A stretch of 64,000 bases of DNA from Symbiodinium kawagutii (taxonomy: Eukaryota; Sar; Dinophyceae; Suessiales; Symbiodiniaceae). Position 1 is the stretch's first letter. Each line of letters begins with the position of its first letter. The stretch lies in contig VSDK01000530.1 in the NCBI GenBank assembly GCA_009767595.1, positions 55,526 to 119,525 on the forward strand. The letters run 5' to 3'. The notes under the pieces were generated by a model, which ran no database searches, was not told the DNA's origin, and saw only the letters and a list, made by a program, of their open reading frames with translations. The position numbers and the translations under genes are program-made. Positions 1-10,984 of this stretch are shown in pieces.

Positions 1-491
1 ACATGATTTAATTTATGACACTTCAACTCATTGATGTTGGACTTTGGTAGATTTTTGGCAGGATGCGTTGGAGCTGGAACGGTGCCTAACTCAATAAACA
101 TTGGACAGGATCATCTTAGACATCCTGGAGTTCAGAAAAGTATTGTCATTTTTGTCCAGTGTGCACGTTTGAAGGCGAAGGCTGCAACTACAACGGCAGC
201 GGACAAACAAAGCCAGACACGAGGCTGATCGAGTCGAAGGCTCAGCGCGCCTAGGGCCTCGGAATTCTTCGCGCTGACACTGCCAGTGTTGTGCATTGCC
301 AAGTGCATTTCGGGCCCGGGGGAGGGGGGGGCAGGGCGGGACAAAAAATACCAAATACATCAAAGTTCTGTGCGTCCTGTGTTTTTCTAAGGCAGCTCAA
401 GATGCAGAATGGCGCGCCAGTTGCTCAGTCGTTCTCGAAGAATCTCCAAGATGTGCCATGATGCGCCGAATTCATGTCAAAACGTCCCCAG

Positions 492-566
492 ATTTCGGAA
501 GCACAGCGAGCTGTGGAAGAGCGACGCGGACGCCGAGAACGAGATTTGCAAGCCTTGGAAGTGCAG
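492..566 (+). CDS. Coiled-coil exon A
   Basis: This is 25 codons in phase 0 between a CCCCAG acceptor and a GC donor (GTGCAG|GCCACT). The peptide contains ISEAQRAVEERRGRRER followed by DLQALEVQ, strongly helical and charged. It joins in phase with the next candidate at 794. Confidence 0.5.
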
Positions 567-1403
567 GCCACTTCACATCAAGAAATGACAGCAATATTCA
601 ACAACAAAACATTCAAGGACAGACCTTGCTTGCCACAGACCTTGCTTCATTTCCAATTGAAACATTTTGGATCCAGTTTCTGCAGGTTTATAATTTGAGG
701 GCAGATACGTGCAGACGATACGCAACATATCACAACCGTCCTCGCCCTCCTCGATAGTCACAGCGCTTACGATTCTTCGTCAAGGTTCGCCAGGCCGACA
801 TCCTGTACGACGAAGCACAAAAAGAGGTCGAAAAGTCCGGAAACTCAGTGGGATGACTCGAAAACCCGACCGAAATCAATATCCAATCACATTCATGCTT
901 TACATTGTATGATAATCATCTATCATTATTAATTGATATGTTTATTTAGATTCATTGTATATCATTATTCTGACATTCCTGCAGATTCTCTCAAGCGACC
1001 TTGGGCATTTGAATACAACAGGGGTTGGCAAAAATCCGTCGGATGAACCGATGCCCTCAGCACCTGAGGCGTTTGGCTGAAGCAGAGGGTCTCAAGCGAG
1101 CTGAGGAGGAAGAGGGGCTTCGTTGAAGCAGTTTTTGCCTTGGATGATGATGGTTGAATATGGGTGGTTATGGTTGATTTAACCAATCGGTTGAATTTTG
1201 ACTCACAGTTCAAACAGATACAAACAGATCAACACTCAGTCACATCTCGGAAGACTAACTGTCAGTTAGACAGTTTTACAGACGCGATTTTCCTTTGAAC
1301 GTGTTGTTTAATAAAAAACTATAATAAATAGCAACGGAACCATCACCATTGTCGTCATCATCATGGCATCATGGCACAATTAATGGCATCATGGCATCAT
1401 CAG

Positions 1404-1446
<43 letters not shown>

Positions 1447-2195
1447 GTCGTCCTCGTCATCATCGTCGTCGCGGTCCTCCTCGTCCTCGTCATAATCACC
1501 ATTGTCATCACTGTCACAATTGATCGCATCAACTCACATCAAATGCTGAGTGCATCGTGCAACGGAGCGACACCATGCATGGCACATCATGATACTGGTG
1601 GCTTCAAACATTTTGTTACTGACCAACAACTGAATGTTGAAACATGTTGAAACCACTCGCAAGTACCACAAATCGTCATCCGGCAGGCATACCTAGCAGC
1701 CAGCCTGCGGCTGTTGAAGACATCAGGCCACGCCGTGTCACATCTTGCAATTGAGCAGTTTCCACATATACTTCATAAATGGGTTTGATCATGCTTGCAA
1801 CAAATTTTGAGTCAGAGTCATGGTTAAAACAATAACTGTGAATTATGGATACTGTATCTCAATTGCTGGTGAGACTAAACCAGCGGGGACGAATAAGAGC
1901 CAACTATCGAGGATTGGTGGAATTGGCTGGTTTGCAGGTCGCAGGCATTTCAGCTATGCAAAAATCACAAAACAGAATATCTTCAGACTTGGTGACAAAT
2001 ATCCCCCCCACACCATATGGGGTCCGTTCAAAAACCCCTACCAAGGAAATATGATGAAAGGAGCGAAATTATCTAACGATGATGGTTTAACAATTAGATT
2101 AAGTAGCGGGCCCCCAACTAAATACGATGGTTCCCCACCTTAGCGCTAGGTTCGCGGTAGCTCCGCGCTAGCATTTAGCATCATGATGACAATGT

Positions 2196-2240
<45 letters not shown>

Positions 2241-5128
2241 CGAACAGCTAATTGATTGTAAGTATCAGCTTCTGGGCTGTGCTTGTTGGACAGGACTTTT
2301 GTAGTTCTCAGGGTTCGCTTCTAAGAGTTCTTGGCTTGCTGCAGCCATATGGGGTGTTTCAGAACGTAGTCGTCAGTTAGAGTAAAATGGCGCGGCGGAC
2401 ACAGCAGCGAGTGCGGTTCTGTACGAGGAAAAGGGTTGGGAGAAGCTACCACTGCATGAGCCCTTGACAGATTTTCAAGCTCTGCCTATGGGATTTGCTT
2501 TGAAATCGTGATTCTATGGATGTCTGAAGCAAGCTGTGCCTATGGGATTTGCTTTGAAATGATGCCTCTATGAATGCCTGAAGCATGTGCCTATGCGATT
2601 TGCTTTGAAGTGATGCCTCTATGAATGTCTGAAGCAAGCTTCTGCCTATGGGATTTGCTTTGAAATCGTGATTCTATGGATGTCTGAAGCAAGCTGTGCC
2701 TATGGGATTTGCTTTGAAATGATGCCTCTATGAATGCCTGAAGCAAGCTTCTGCCTATGGGATTTGCTTCGAAATCGTGATTCTACGAATGTCTGGAAAA
2801 AAGACCCTCATGGCTCATATGCTGTTTGCCGCTGGAAAGCTATGGCCAAGCCAGAGCAAGCCTGGTGCGCAACCTCTCCAAAAAGATTTTTTATAACTCG
2901 AACATATTGTCTCGAAGGATCTGCTTATGGACCACAGAAAGATAAACTTCATTGGAGAAACCAAATCTTCAGTGACGCAAGCCCAGGTGAAACTGTAACT
3001 TTCGAATTCCGCCGGGAGACATTAGAAACATTGAGCCAATCAAAGAAGATGATTTATCCCAACGTACAAAAAAGCTTTACAAGTCAGACGTGCAAGAGGT
3101 GCTCGTCAAAGGTGAGCCGCCAGTCAGTTAGTGCAAGAATTTGAAACGAGTTCTTGCAACTCATCCTCCTCCAAAGCCAGCTGAAAGTGATCCGCGCTAG
3201 CGACATGTGGCACAAAAAACAGATTTGGCCAAGATGGATGTGATGTATATTTGTTTTGGTTCAGGATGTTGTTGGGCCAGCAAATGATTGATTTGAATAG
3301 CGGGCCCCCAAGAGAACACAAATTTTGCACCAAAGTGGGAAAAGACATTTTGAAAAGCCTCCATATAACGTGTTTCCTTGAAACCCTTGTTTTGCATGAA
3401 AACGCTGCATGACAAGGAAACACGCATGAAGCTTTCAAATGTTCAACAATTCCATACCAATTCCTGAGCATTCTTCATGCAATTGGGCTCAGAATGGTTA
3501 ATCAACTGCTTGATAATTGCATATAGGTGCCTACTAGTCACTAATCGTCTGAATGTTGTTTACTGTTGTTTGATATGTTGTTTACTGTTGTTTGATAATG
3601 GTTAACACATATATTAATACATGTTAAGAAGCTGATTGATAATGGCAGTCAGGCTTGTCCTTCCCTGTTGAGAGCCCCGAATCTCCCTGGGACAGGCGAT
3701 AAGACGCGGGCAACGGAGGAGAGATGTAAAGAGCTGAAGGCACCGGCAAACTGAGGGGAACTTGTCATGGCGCATGGCATGGATCGTAGAACGCAGGGGT
3801 TAGATCAGATTCGAAAAGATGTGAATTGTAGGATGGGCCGATGGGCTAGAAGAGCTTGGGAGTGCATGAAAAACTGGGCTTTTGGAGACAGCTTTCTTCA
3901 AACGTGTTGCTGATTTCTAAGTGCAGATCCAAGACTTGTCACTGTGCGTACTTTTTTTTCTTTTATCGAAACGATGAACCGTAACGAATCAAGAGTAGTG
4001 AGTCTTCCTGCGTTTCATTGTTGTACCAGAGACTCTGACGTTTTCTGCCGGGAAGCACCAACATTTTTTTTTTCAGCAGGTAAATCTTTCAGCAGAGACG
4101 CAGAGATGTGATGTTTTTTGTGTAATGCCAAATTTGGCAGATATGTTCAATGGAAAATGCAGTTTTTGCTTTGAGATTTCGTTTTTTGAGGCAGAATATG
4201 CAGGAAAACTCGAAGAGCGGAGGAAAGAGATTCAAGAGATCTTAGATGCGATGGACCGCAAGGCGAAATGGAGAGAAACAGTCAGGAGCATAGATAATAG
4301 ATATCATAGCATATTGCATTTTTTTGCGTGTCGCTGCCCTAAATTGCATTATTGCATTGAATTTGTGTAGGCAAAATCACAGAGAATTGCGGAATATCAT
4401 AAACCGTTTGTTCAACGGCGTCGTGAAGATACTTGTCAAGAATATCAGGAATGTTTGAAACATATGTGCAATTTCCGGCTTCTGCCAGCCTGTTGATATT
4501 TCACCAAATCCTTTTGTTTTCTACAGGCATCATCACAGTACTAATATTTCTTGCCAAAAAAAGAGATAAAACAATGGAATGGAATTAGACGGCATTTTTT
4601 GTGAGGGATGCTTGTTATGCATTGGGTGCTGGTGCAACTTTGGCTCAGGAAGAGGAAGAAAAACTACAAGCAGAGGAACACTTGCGTCTTGTTCAGGCAG
4701 GTTTGCAGTGAGACCATGCCAGCTGAACAGTGTCCAAGTTTGGAGTGGCGCTTAGAATATGATATATATTGACTTATATGAAATTAGACTATAAATCAAT
4801 AGATATGCATGTATATACATATATACGCGCATCTCTCTATATATATATATATATATGTATAGCAATGGCCGGATTTGCCGTAGTGAAAATATCACTTGTG
4901 ACCATGGTTATTCTGTGCCGGATACACATACGTATATATCTCATGATTATACGCCTAAATCATTCAATATCAATCAATATGAAGCAATTCTAGTCATAAA
5001 CAAACCATTTTTGGGTGGGTACCCCTGGTTGAAGCAGCTACCAAGTGACCAGCCGCCAGGAACAATGTGACCGGCATCTCCAAGCAGTTCGTGAGCAATT
5101 TGCCAAGATCAAGGAGGCGACGAAATAG
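492..5128 (+). CDS. Multi-exon gene for a charged coiled-coil protein (3' portion)
   Basis: This is a gene-level call linking several short exons that all encode Glu/Arg/Lys/Gln-rich helical sequence. The last four blocks (4191-4280, 4371-4448, 4649-4696, 5060-5128) are each a whole number of codons, are flanked by AG acceptors and GT, GA or GC donors, and join in phase 0 to a TAG stop at 5126-5128. Heptad-like charged stretches such as EEEEKLQAEEHLRLVQ suggest a long coiled coil, so a structural or cytoskeletal role is possible. No catalytic domain is visible and I do not recognise the family. The 5' end may lie before the window. Exons between 1.1 and 4.2 kb are poorly resolved, so left and right exons could belong to two genes. 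Confidence 0.45.
794..835 (+). CDS. Coiled-coil exon B
   Basis: Starts after a CGCCAG acceptor and reads ADILYDEAQKEVEK, a natural continuation of exon A. The frame stays open to a TGA near 856, so the true donor may be slightly downstream. Confidence 0.45.
1024..1126 (+). CDS. Coiled-coil exon C (boundaries uncertain)
   Basis: An open frame with HLRRLAEAEGLKRAEEEEG, the same acidic/basic helical composition as the neighbouring exons. Several AG dinucleotides (CAACAG, CCTCAG, CCTGAG) could be the acceptor. Confidence 0.4.
1386..1510. repeat. (ATC)n/(GTC)n microsatellite
   Basis: About 125 bp of nearly continuous ATC triplets grading into GTC/CTC triplets. Such imperfect trinucleotide tracts recur in this window (2196, 10656, 52655). 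Confidence 0.9.
1511..2195. other. Intron-like stretch, no assigned gene
   Basis: Two overlapping open frames (107 codons from 1820 and 69 codons from 1845) exist, but neither shows a recognisable domain. The second contains QLLVRLNQRGRIRANYRG and ends at a TTTGCAG|GTCGCA junction near 1939, so a small exon is possible. I could not place it in the coiled-coil chain. Confidence 0.3.
2196..2240. repeat. (GAT)n microsatellite
   Basis: Fifteen near-perfect GAT/ATG triplets, the complement of the ATC tracts elsewhere. Confidence 0.9.
2481..2796. repeat. 54-bp minisatellite, six copies with higher-order structure
   Basis: Monomers start at 2481, 2535, 2586, 2641, 2695 and 2750 (spacing 54, 51, 55, 54, 55). 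Each contains GCCTATGGGATTTGCTTTGA or a near variant. Two monomer types alternate (one with ATCGTGATTCTA, one with ATGATGCCTCTA) in the order A-B-B-A-B-A, so the block from 2641 largely repeats the block from 2481 at a 160-bp period. Confidence 0.92.
3026..3098 (+). CDS. Candidate charged exon
   Basis: The frame reads IEPIKEDDLSQRTKKLYKSD and then VQE before a GT dinucleotide (CAAGAG|GTGCTC). Composition fits the coiled-coil gene, but an ATTAG acceptor with a short pyrimidine tract is the only support. A competing frame (2734-3144) is also open here. Confidence 0.28.
4191..4280 (+). CDS. Coiled-coil exon D
   Basis: Thirty codons after a T-rich GTTTTTTGAG acceptor and ending at a GT donor (GAAACA|GTCAGG). 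The peptide is highly charged: AEYAGKLEERRKEIQEILDA, then MDRKAKWRET. It is in phase 0 with exon E. Confidence 0.6.
4371..4448 (+). CDS. Coiled-coil exon E
   Basis: Twenty-six codons between a TTTGTGTAG acceptor and a GA donor (TATCAG|GAATGT). Reads AKSQRIAEYHKPFVQRRRED and then TCQEYQ. Joining to exon F gives an uninterrupted acidic helix. Confidence 0.55.
4649..4696 (+). CDS. Coiled-coil exon F
   Basis: Sixteen codons (EEEEKLQAEEHLRLVQ) between a GGCTCAG acceptor and a GC donor (GTTCAG|GCAGGT), phase 0 on both sides. Confidence 0.6.
4836..4860. repeat. (TA)n microsatellite
   Basis: Short perfect TA run, intronic with respect to the coiled-coil gene. Confidence 0.85.
5060..5128 (+). CDS. 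Coiled-coil terminal exon G
   Basis: Twenty-two codons plus TAG after a CCGCCAG acceptor: EQCDRHLQAVREQFAKIKEA then TK-stop. It continues exon F in phase 0 and gives a plausible C-terminus. Confidence 0.55.
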   Translation, partial: EQCDRHLQAVREQFAKIKEATK

Positions 5129-8100
5129 CCAAGGTCTCTGAATTCCTGGTGAGTGACTTCTTTGGCTGGGCATTTCCGCAATGGGATCACTTAATTGTTA
5201 GCTTGTCTCGGCCATTTCTCATCTCTATGATCTAAAATCATTTGAAGATCATGGCGTTGTCGATTTCTGTCTTGAACATCCCGCTTGTTTCTCCCTGAGG
5301 CCCTAATCTTTAAAAACTCTCAGGTTTCTTTTAGTTTGAGTCGCAAGAGGGAAGCTGGATGAAGCTTGTGCATTTCATGTTGCAGGACCTGTATGGGGAA
5401 TTATATCGACCCATTATTTTTCGACAGCCCAGGGACCCCGTGGTGAAGCATCAGTTCTTTCAGCTGTTCTTTGCGAGGCTGTCGCTGAAAATGTGCCAAT
5501 CGCAGCAAGGAGAACAGCTGCAGCGCAGGACTGGGCCATTGAAAGTACCTTCGTTGTTTTTGCAACAGAAACTGAGTTATTTGCTTGATTTTTACATGAT
5601 TTTAGTAATTATGTTTTGTTCCCTTAAAGGGGGACTTGGAGTGATGGCGTTGGAGATATAGATGGAGAGAGAGATATTGGTAATTGTGTGTGTGTGTATT
5701 TCTTCAGCAGTAAAGTAAGCACGAATCAGACGGAACACGCAAATCACAGACAACTCTGAAATTGTATGAGATTATATGGGGCGCGTGCGAATTCAATATA
5801 TTGAAATTATTTTTGCACATTGCGTTCTCTGGTTCTGCACCTTCAATATGTTGTTTGCTGAGGTGCAAGAGAGATAAACCAGCAGTCGATGTTGAGAACG
5901 CAGACTAGATATATGTAGCAGATTACTTGTTCCATCCACGCCTCAAAACGAAACGCAGACCACCTCTAATCACTTCCAACACAGTAAATTTGAAATGTTT
6001 TACATCAACGAAGAACTATACTTGACAAAGTGCATAAAGACATGATAAGAGGATCTCACGCCCGATTATTCTTCTTTTAAGATGATGTTCAATCTTACAC
6101 TGTCATGTCTTGGCATGCAGCTATCAACTACACACAGCAAAAATGCTACACCAAATCAGTCGTACTGTACAGGGTAGGTTGGTTTTCATCTTGATTGTTC
6201 CCGGTACCTTGCTCCTTTCAACTTCGGATGAATATGTTTGTTTGACTTCTCTTACAAGCACAAGTTTGCAGTTCGGAGCACTGTTTGTGGGTCGGATTTC
6301 CTGGTGACACGGTTGCTCAATGACCGTTTGAACACCACGTCTCAATGTTTAAGAGGTTCATTAACCCATTCTGGTGTATACACGCAGGATACTTTGCATG
6401 GGGACCCTTTCACTATTGGTTGTGAATGTGGCAACTGATTGACATCTCAAGTCAGGTTGTTTGATCAACGAGGCAAGAGCAACACCTTTTGTTTCATGAT
6501 TGTTGGCGAGTTGGTGTTTGGGTAATCCTTACGACCACCCATGGAACCGCCAAGTGCACCCCCTGCAAACTAGCGGGCTCCTCCAAGCCTCTCCAGGAGA
6601 TGACTCAGAACCGGCGCACAGAAGCACAAGAGCGCCTGAGCACAGAACGTGTCTTGGCCTCCATGCGTCATCAGCTCATCCCTCAAAGAAATCTCAAAGA
6701 AATGAGACGTCCCAGCAAAGAGAAATCTGTGCGACCGTGCGACCCATAGTGTGAGCAGACACTGCAATTTCTGGGATTTCTGGCACTCAATGACCAAAAT
6801 GGAGAGCACCAGATGTAATGGACCACATATGGACCACTGGCATCCACTGGCTCAAGTCTGTTGCTCTTCTTGGCATAGTTTCATGGATTGGGGTTGCGGC
6901 AGGGTGATGGAAAGGGCGAAGGTTCCATGGCTTTGGACGATCGCTTGCGAGGGCCACTGTGAGGTTTTGGCTGCGCAGATGAGCCGCGCTATCCAGGTGA
7001 GCTGCGGAATTAACCTCGTGTGCGGAAGCAGGAACCACATCATGAGGAGGCTTCGTGCAACCACTAAGACTGTAGTGCCGTGAGGCTGCGGAAGCAAATT
7101 TGAGTGAAGTTGTTTCGCGTTACTATAGCCTTATAGCCAAATTTGGCAGATGTTCAAAAGATCATAAGAGAACAGCATGATGAATACGAGGCTGGATAGG
7201 CTGGATCCATGAGATTTGAACCGGGGCAGCCTCAAAGGAATTTGTGACGGCACTGCGTGTGTCAGTCGGGTAAGATCCGCGTCCGCTAAGCTTTGGGTAA
7301 GCAACGTTTCCCACTCCGCGTAGGCGGTGGCTCCAATGTTGACAGTGTGGCTCACCACGGTCTTGATAGCGTGGCTGTCATGGTGAGGTCGTTGCAGTCG
7401 CCAAAAGGGGACGGTCCTTCGGGGTCGCAAAGAGGGTTCCGACGTGTCGAAGGCCTTGGGACGCGGGGCAGGTCCTAATGCCACGCCTTGTGGTGTGGGG
7501 TCTCCCCTGGAGCGCTCGGGCGTTGAAAGTAGCTGCATCACTGCGACGGGAAAACCGTGGTGCCTTCGCATTCCTTGGAGCACGCGCTGTGCAGGAACAA
7601 GTCATGTTGTTTGCCGCGGCGCATCACGCATCTACCCATCACAAGCCTCATCCGCATGCTGAAACCATAGTTTAGTGGACTGGGGGTGTGTTTGTTTTCT
7701 GGATTTTTTGCCGTCCTTGCATCCGAGGCGGCGTTGCGGCGATTCAAACCACTGCCTTGCCATGCCCTAAGAAGTCAGCTGCAATGACATAGCAATCCGC
7801 AGGTTCGACTGATTGAAAAGAGCCTGCTGCTAATTTTTCCCCAACATGAATTCTGATCACCTAAGTTCTGACACGCTAAAGTTGCTAATGTTCGCTTGAG
7901 TTTCATTGGTGGCACTGGTGGACGGACCATTGGCCTAGGGAGGAAGACTGCTGCATGATGGTCCGGCGGAAAGAGGAAAGGGAAGAAGCCACCAAGAGGC
8001 CGGAAGAACCTGGCCACATGCGAGCCAACCATTGAAAATTGGCTAATGGTTGGTGGTTGATGTATGTTGATGTACAGTTGTAAAAACGCAAGGGTTACAG

Positions 8101-8880
8101 GATGGTTGCTGATCAGGTATTGGTAGCGTGTTTGATCGACCATCATTTTTCCCAGTTCTACACTCGCCAGCGCACAAAAGGTTGTTTCGGGGTTATTTTT
8201 GGAAATTGATCACTGGTTTCTTCACTGTAAGCTTTTGTTTCTGGAACCATTTGGAACCCTAATTGAAATCCTGTTTTTTATCCTCGAATGTTGCAGCGCA
8301 GTTCACAGTGTCCTGTGGCCTTCTTGCAAAAAGAGCCTTGGTTACATAGGCATCAGATGAATGAATGACCGGGAATGAAACGAAATTTCAACGGATGGAC
8401 ATCCATTTGGAACGTAAATGATCACGTCCATCAGAGTCATTACTGCAGAGAGGCACGGTGAGGATTTCACCGTCGTCCACTAAATGCTGGCATTTCACTG
8501 AGAATGATTGATTGAAATTCATATTGAAGCTCATTTGGTAGCAATTGGGTCTCATTTAGTGACATCCAGGTCCCATGGGTTGCTGCCAGGTGTTTGTGAC
8601 ATATGTCCTATTGTTTTTGACTACTATACTACTACGCGTCAAAATCCTTTTTTTGGCAACTTGAAGTACCTGAACCCAAATTGTTATTGCGAATTATTGT
8701 CGTTGCCCCGTGGTGTTAATTGCTACATTGATATTGATATGTTCCACGATGTTCCGATTGGTGGAGGTTACTATTAGGAATTGCTATTACATATATATAT
8801 ATATATAGTGACTATTGGTTCTTGATATTTACATTCTACCTATATTCTTACGTCGCTTATTACCTTCCTTGCAGTTTTCG
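5129..8880. other. Gene-poor interval with unassigned candidate exons
   Basis: No gene could be identified. Two overlapping frames are open from a TTGCAG acceptor at 5386 (one with VKHQFFQLFFARLSLKMCQ, one with VLSAVLCEAVAENVP). A charged frame at about 6555-6749 includes EAQERLSTERVLASMRHQL. A frame at about 6886-6998 ends at CTATCCAG|GTGAGC and could be an exon. The GC-richer block at 7290-7660 has long frames on both strands and no recognisable domain. The rest looks like intergenic or intronic DNA. Confidence 0.35.
8791..8807. repeat. (AT)n microsatellite
   Basis: Short perfect dinucleotide run. Confidence 0.8.
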
Positions 8881-9790
8881 TCAGCTCATCTCAGCATGCG
8901 AAGAGGCACTTGGAGGACTTTTGCCGAGGAACTGTGGCTGATATGCACCACAAGGCAGAAGGTTGGCCGGGCCCTCAGCAGTGGCTGGGATTCATCAATG
9001 ATGTACCCCTCCTAGTTGCGTAAAAATTACCACCATGGTGAATCATAGCTAGATAATGGGGTAACGATGTACCCCTCATAATTCTTCATACCATACTTGT
9101 GTATAGCTCTCATAGATTACCATAGCTGATCATAGCTCGTTCTTTTTCCTATGACTTATCGAATCTGATCGACATACTCGATGTGCACGGCAAGAACATG
9201 AAGAAATTTGAAGAAGAAACGATCTCAAACCGAGATAAACAGAGTCAGTTGAAGGATGGTACTGCTGTGAAGGATGTTGAAGGCACTGTGAAGATTGCTG
9301 TCGTTCTGTCGAACCACTTCGTGATTGTTCCGGAGTTCCAAGGCACCGCCAAGCTGACCGCAACTCCCTGTGTGACAAGGCCGGACTGCCAGTGCCATGG
9401 AAGCACCACTGGACATCGAAGGTCATCCCTAAGGTCATCCCTGAACTATGCTGACTTGGGTTTAGGTTAGCCTGGAGCAAGCTGCCTGGGTATTGGGTCA
9501 TCACTACAAGTCGCGGTCGCAATCTCAAGATGTGGACACAGTTGAACAGCATTCCACAGCCATCCACACGTCGTGTTGTACGTTGGCAAAAGACATGCTT
9601 TGAGGTGCCACTCCACGACGGCCGTGGACACGAAGGTGACGAACATCCTTGAAGGATGCCTCCACGGCAGGAGAGGGAGCAGATGGCAGAAGGATTTGCG
9701 GGTACTGCAGTGGTTGGTCAAAATGGGTTCGTTCCCAGAACTGACAGGAACACCAATGCCAAGTCATGTCTCAGAGAGTAAGCCAACCAC
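8880..9790 (+). other. Candidate exons of an unidentified protein
   Basis: Three + strand frames look coding but cannot be joined with confidence. One runs after a CATCTCAG acceptor near 8895 and contains KRHLEDFCRGTVADMHHKAE. One, at 9139-9260, reads LIDILDVHGKNMKKFEEETI. One, at 9495-9652, contains SRGRNLKMWTQLNSIPQPST and ends in an acidic tail. A fourth frame from 9657 reads MPPRQEREQMAEGFAG. The frame changes could be introns or decay of an old element. Confidence 0.3.
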
Positions 9791-9799
9791 TTGGAACAC

Positions 9800-10655
9800 T
9801 TGATTGAGTAGAAAGGTTTGACTGAGTTTGACTCATAGTTTTCCATTGCTCACAATGGCCTTCTTCAGGGATCCGAAGTCAGTCTTACCACATCCATCTC
9901 CAAGATCGTCGCTGCCCAAGTTCCAAGTTCCAATGCCTTGCCAAGTGGGATGCATTGAGTTCAGCACTCCAAGCACGCAGTACTCTCATCAACCTCGCCG
10001 TCATCGGTTCATCTTGATATTCCAACTTCAGCCCACATATGAAAATGCGAGTCACTGACACCGTCGAACAAAAACCTTACTTTGTTGGTCCACGCTAGGC
10101 AATACGTTTTTTTTTCAAGACAGTTCAATGCAACACCCGTCCTGGTCCACTTGGAGGTTCAAAGGAAACTCCGAGTTTGTTGCTGACCGCAATCATCCGA
10201 AATCCTCGAAGTCGCAGAGTTGTCATAATATCAGTCCCCGCATCCTGGAGACCTATCAGCCTGGCTTATCAGCTTTGCCCGTTTTGTCATCTATGATCAT
10301 CTATGATCAGCCATGATAATCCATGATCACTTTCTCGTATTATCATGATCATCTATAGTCATCCACCATCCATGCTGTTCCATGATCCATGCCATGTCAA
10401 GGTTGGAACCGCCTGGAGACTTGCCGCAGCTGCGCCCACGGCCTTTGCCCATGTTCGCCAATGGCCTCGCAGGAGCGCCCCTGGTAGGTTCAACCACTGG
10501 GTAAACCCTGGTCCTGGGAAGTTCCTAGCATTTTACTCCCGTTTTCGTATTGTGATTTTAGTACTTGACATCGGGTAGATCACCATAGCTTAACTCACCG
10601 TAGTTTAAATCCATGTGGCGCAAAGAAAAAACATACAATTTAGTTTGTCGTTTTT
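9800..10655. other. No gene seen
   Basis: Only short overlapping frames; repeated ATGATCATC/CATGATCA words at 10290-10390 indicate low-complexity drift. Confidence 0.5.
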
Positions 10656-10696
<41 letters not shown>

Positions 10697-10728
10697 TCTG
10701 ATAATCAGAATCATTATCATCATCATCG

Positions 10729-10783
<55 letters not shown>

Positions 10784-10787
10784 CATT

Positions 10788-10819
<32 letters not shown>

Positions 10820-10950
10820 CATCATCATCCTCGTCGTCGTTGTCGTCGTTATCGTCGTCATTGTTGTTGTCGTTATTGTCGTCACTGTTGTTGTCGTCGT
10901 CGTTGTGGGTGTTGTCGTCGTTGTCGTCGTCTTCGTCGTCTTCGTCGTCG

Positions 10951-10984
<34 letters not shown>
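10656..10984. repeat. Long imperfect (ATC)n/(GTC)n trinucleotide block
   Basis: About 330 bp of TCA/ATC triplets flanking a central TCG/TTG-rich segment. It produces artificial His-rich (+) or Asp-rich (-) frames; I do not treat these as genes. Confidence 0.95.

Noticed and set aside
7131..7583. 150-codon minus-strand frame and overlapping + strand frames
   Set aside because: The GC-richer patch keeps several frames open at once; none has recognisable motifs. A GGTTCAAATC word there suggested a tRNA T-arm, but no flanking stem pairing is present.
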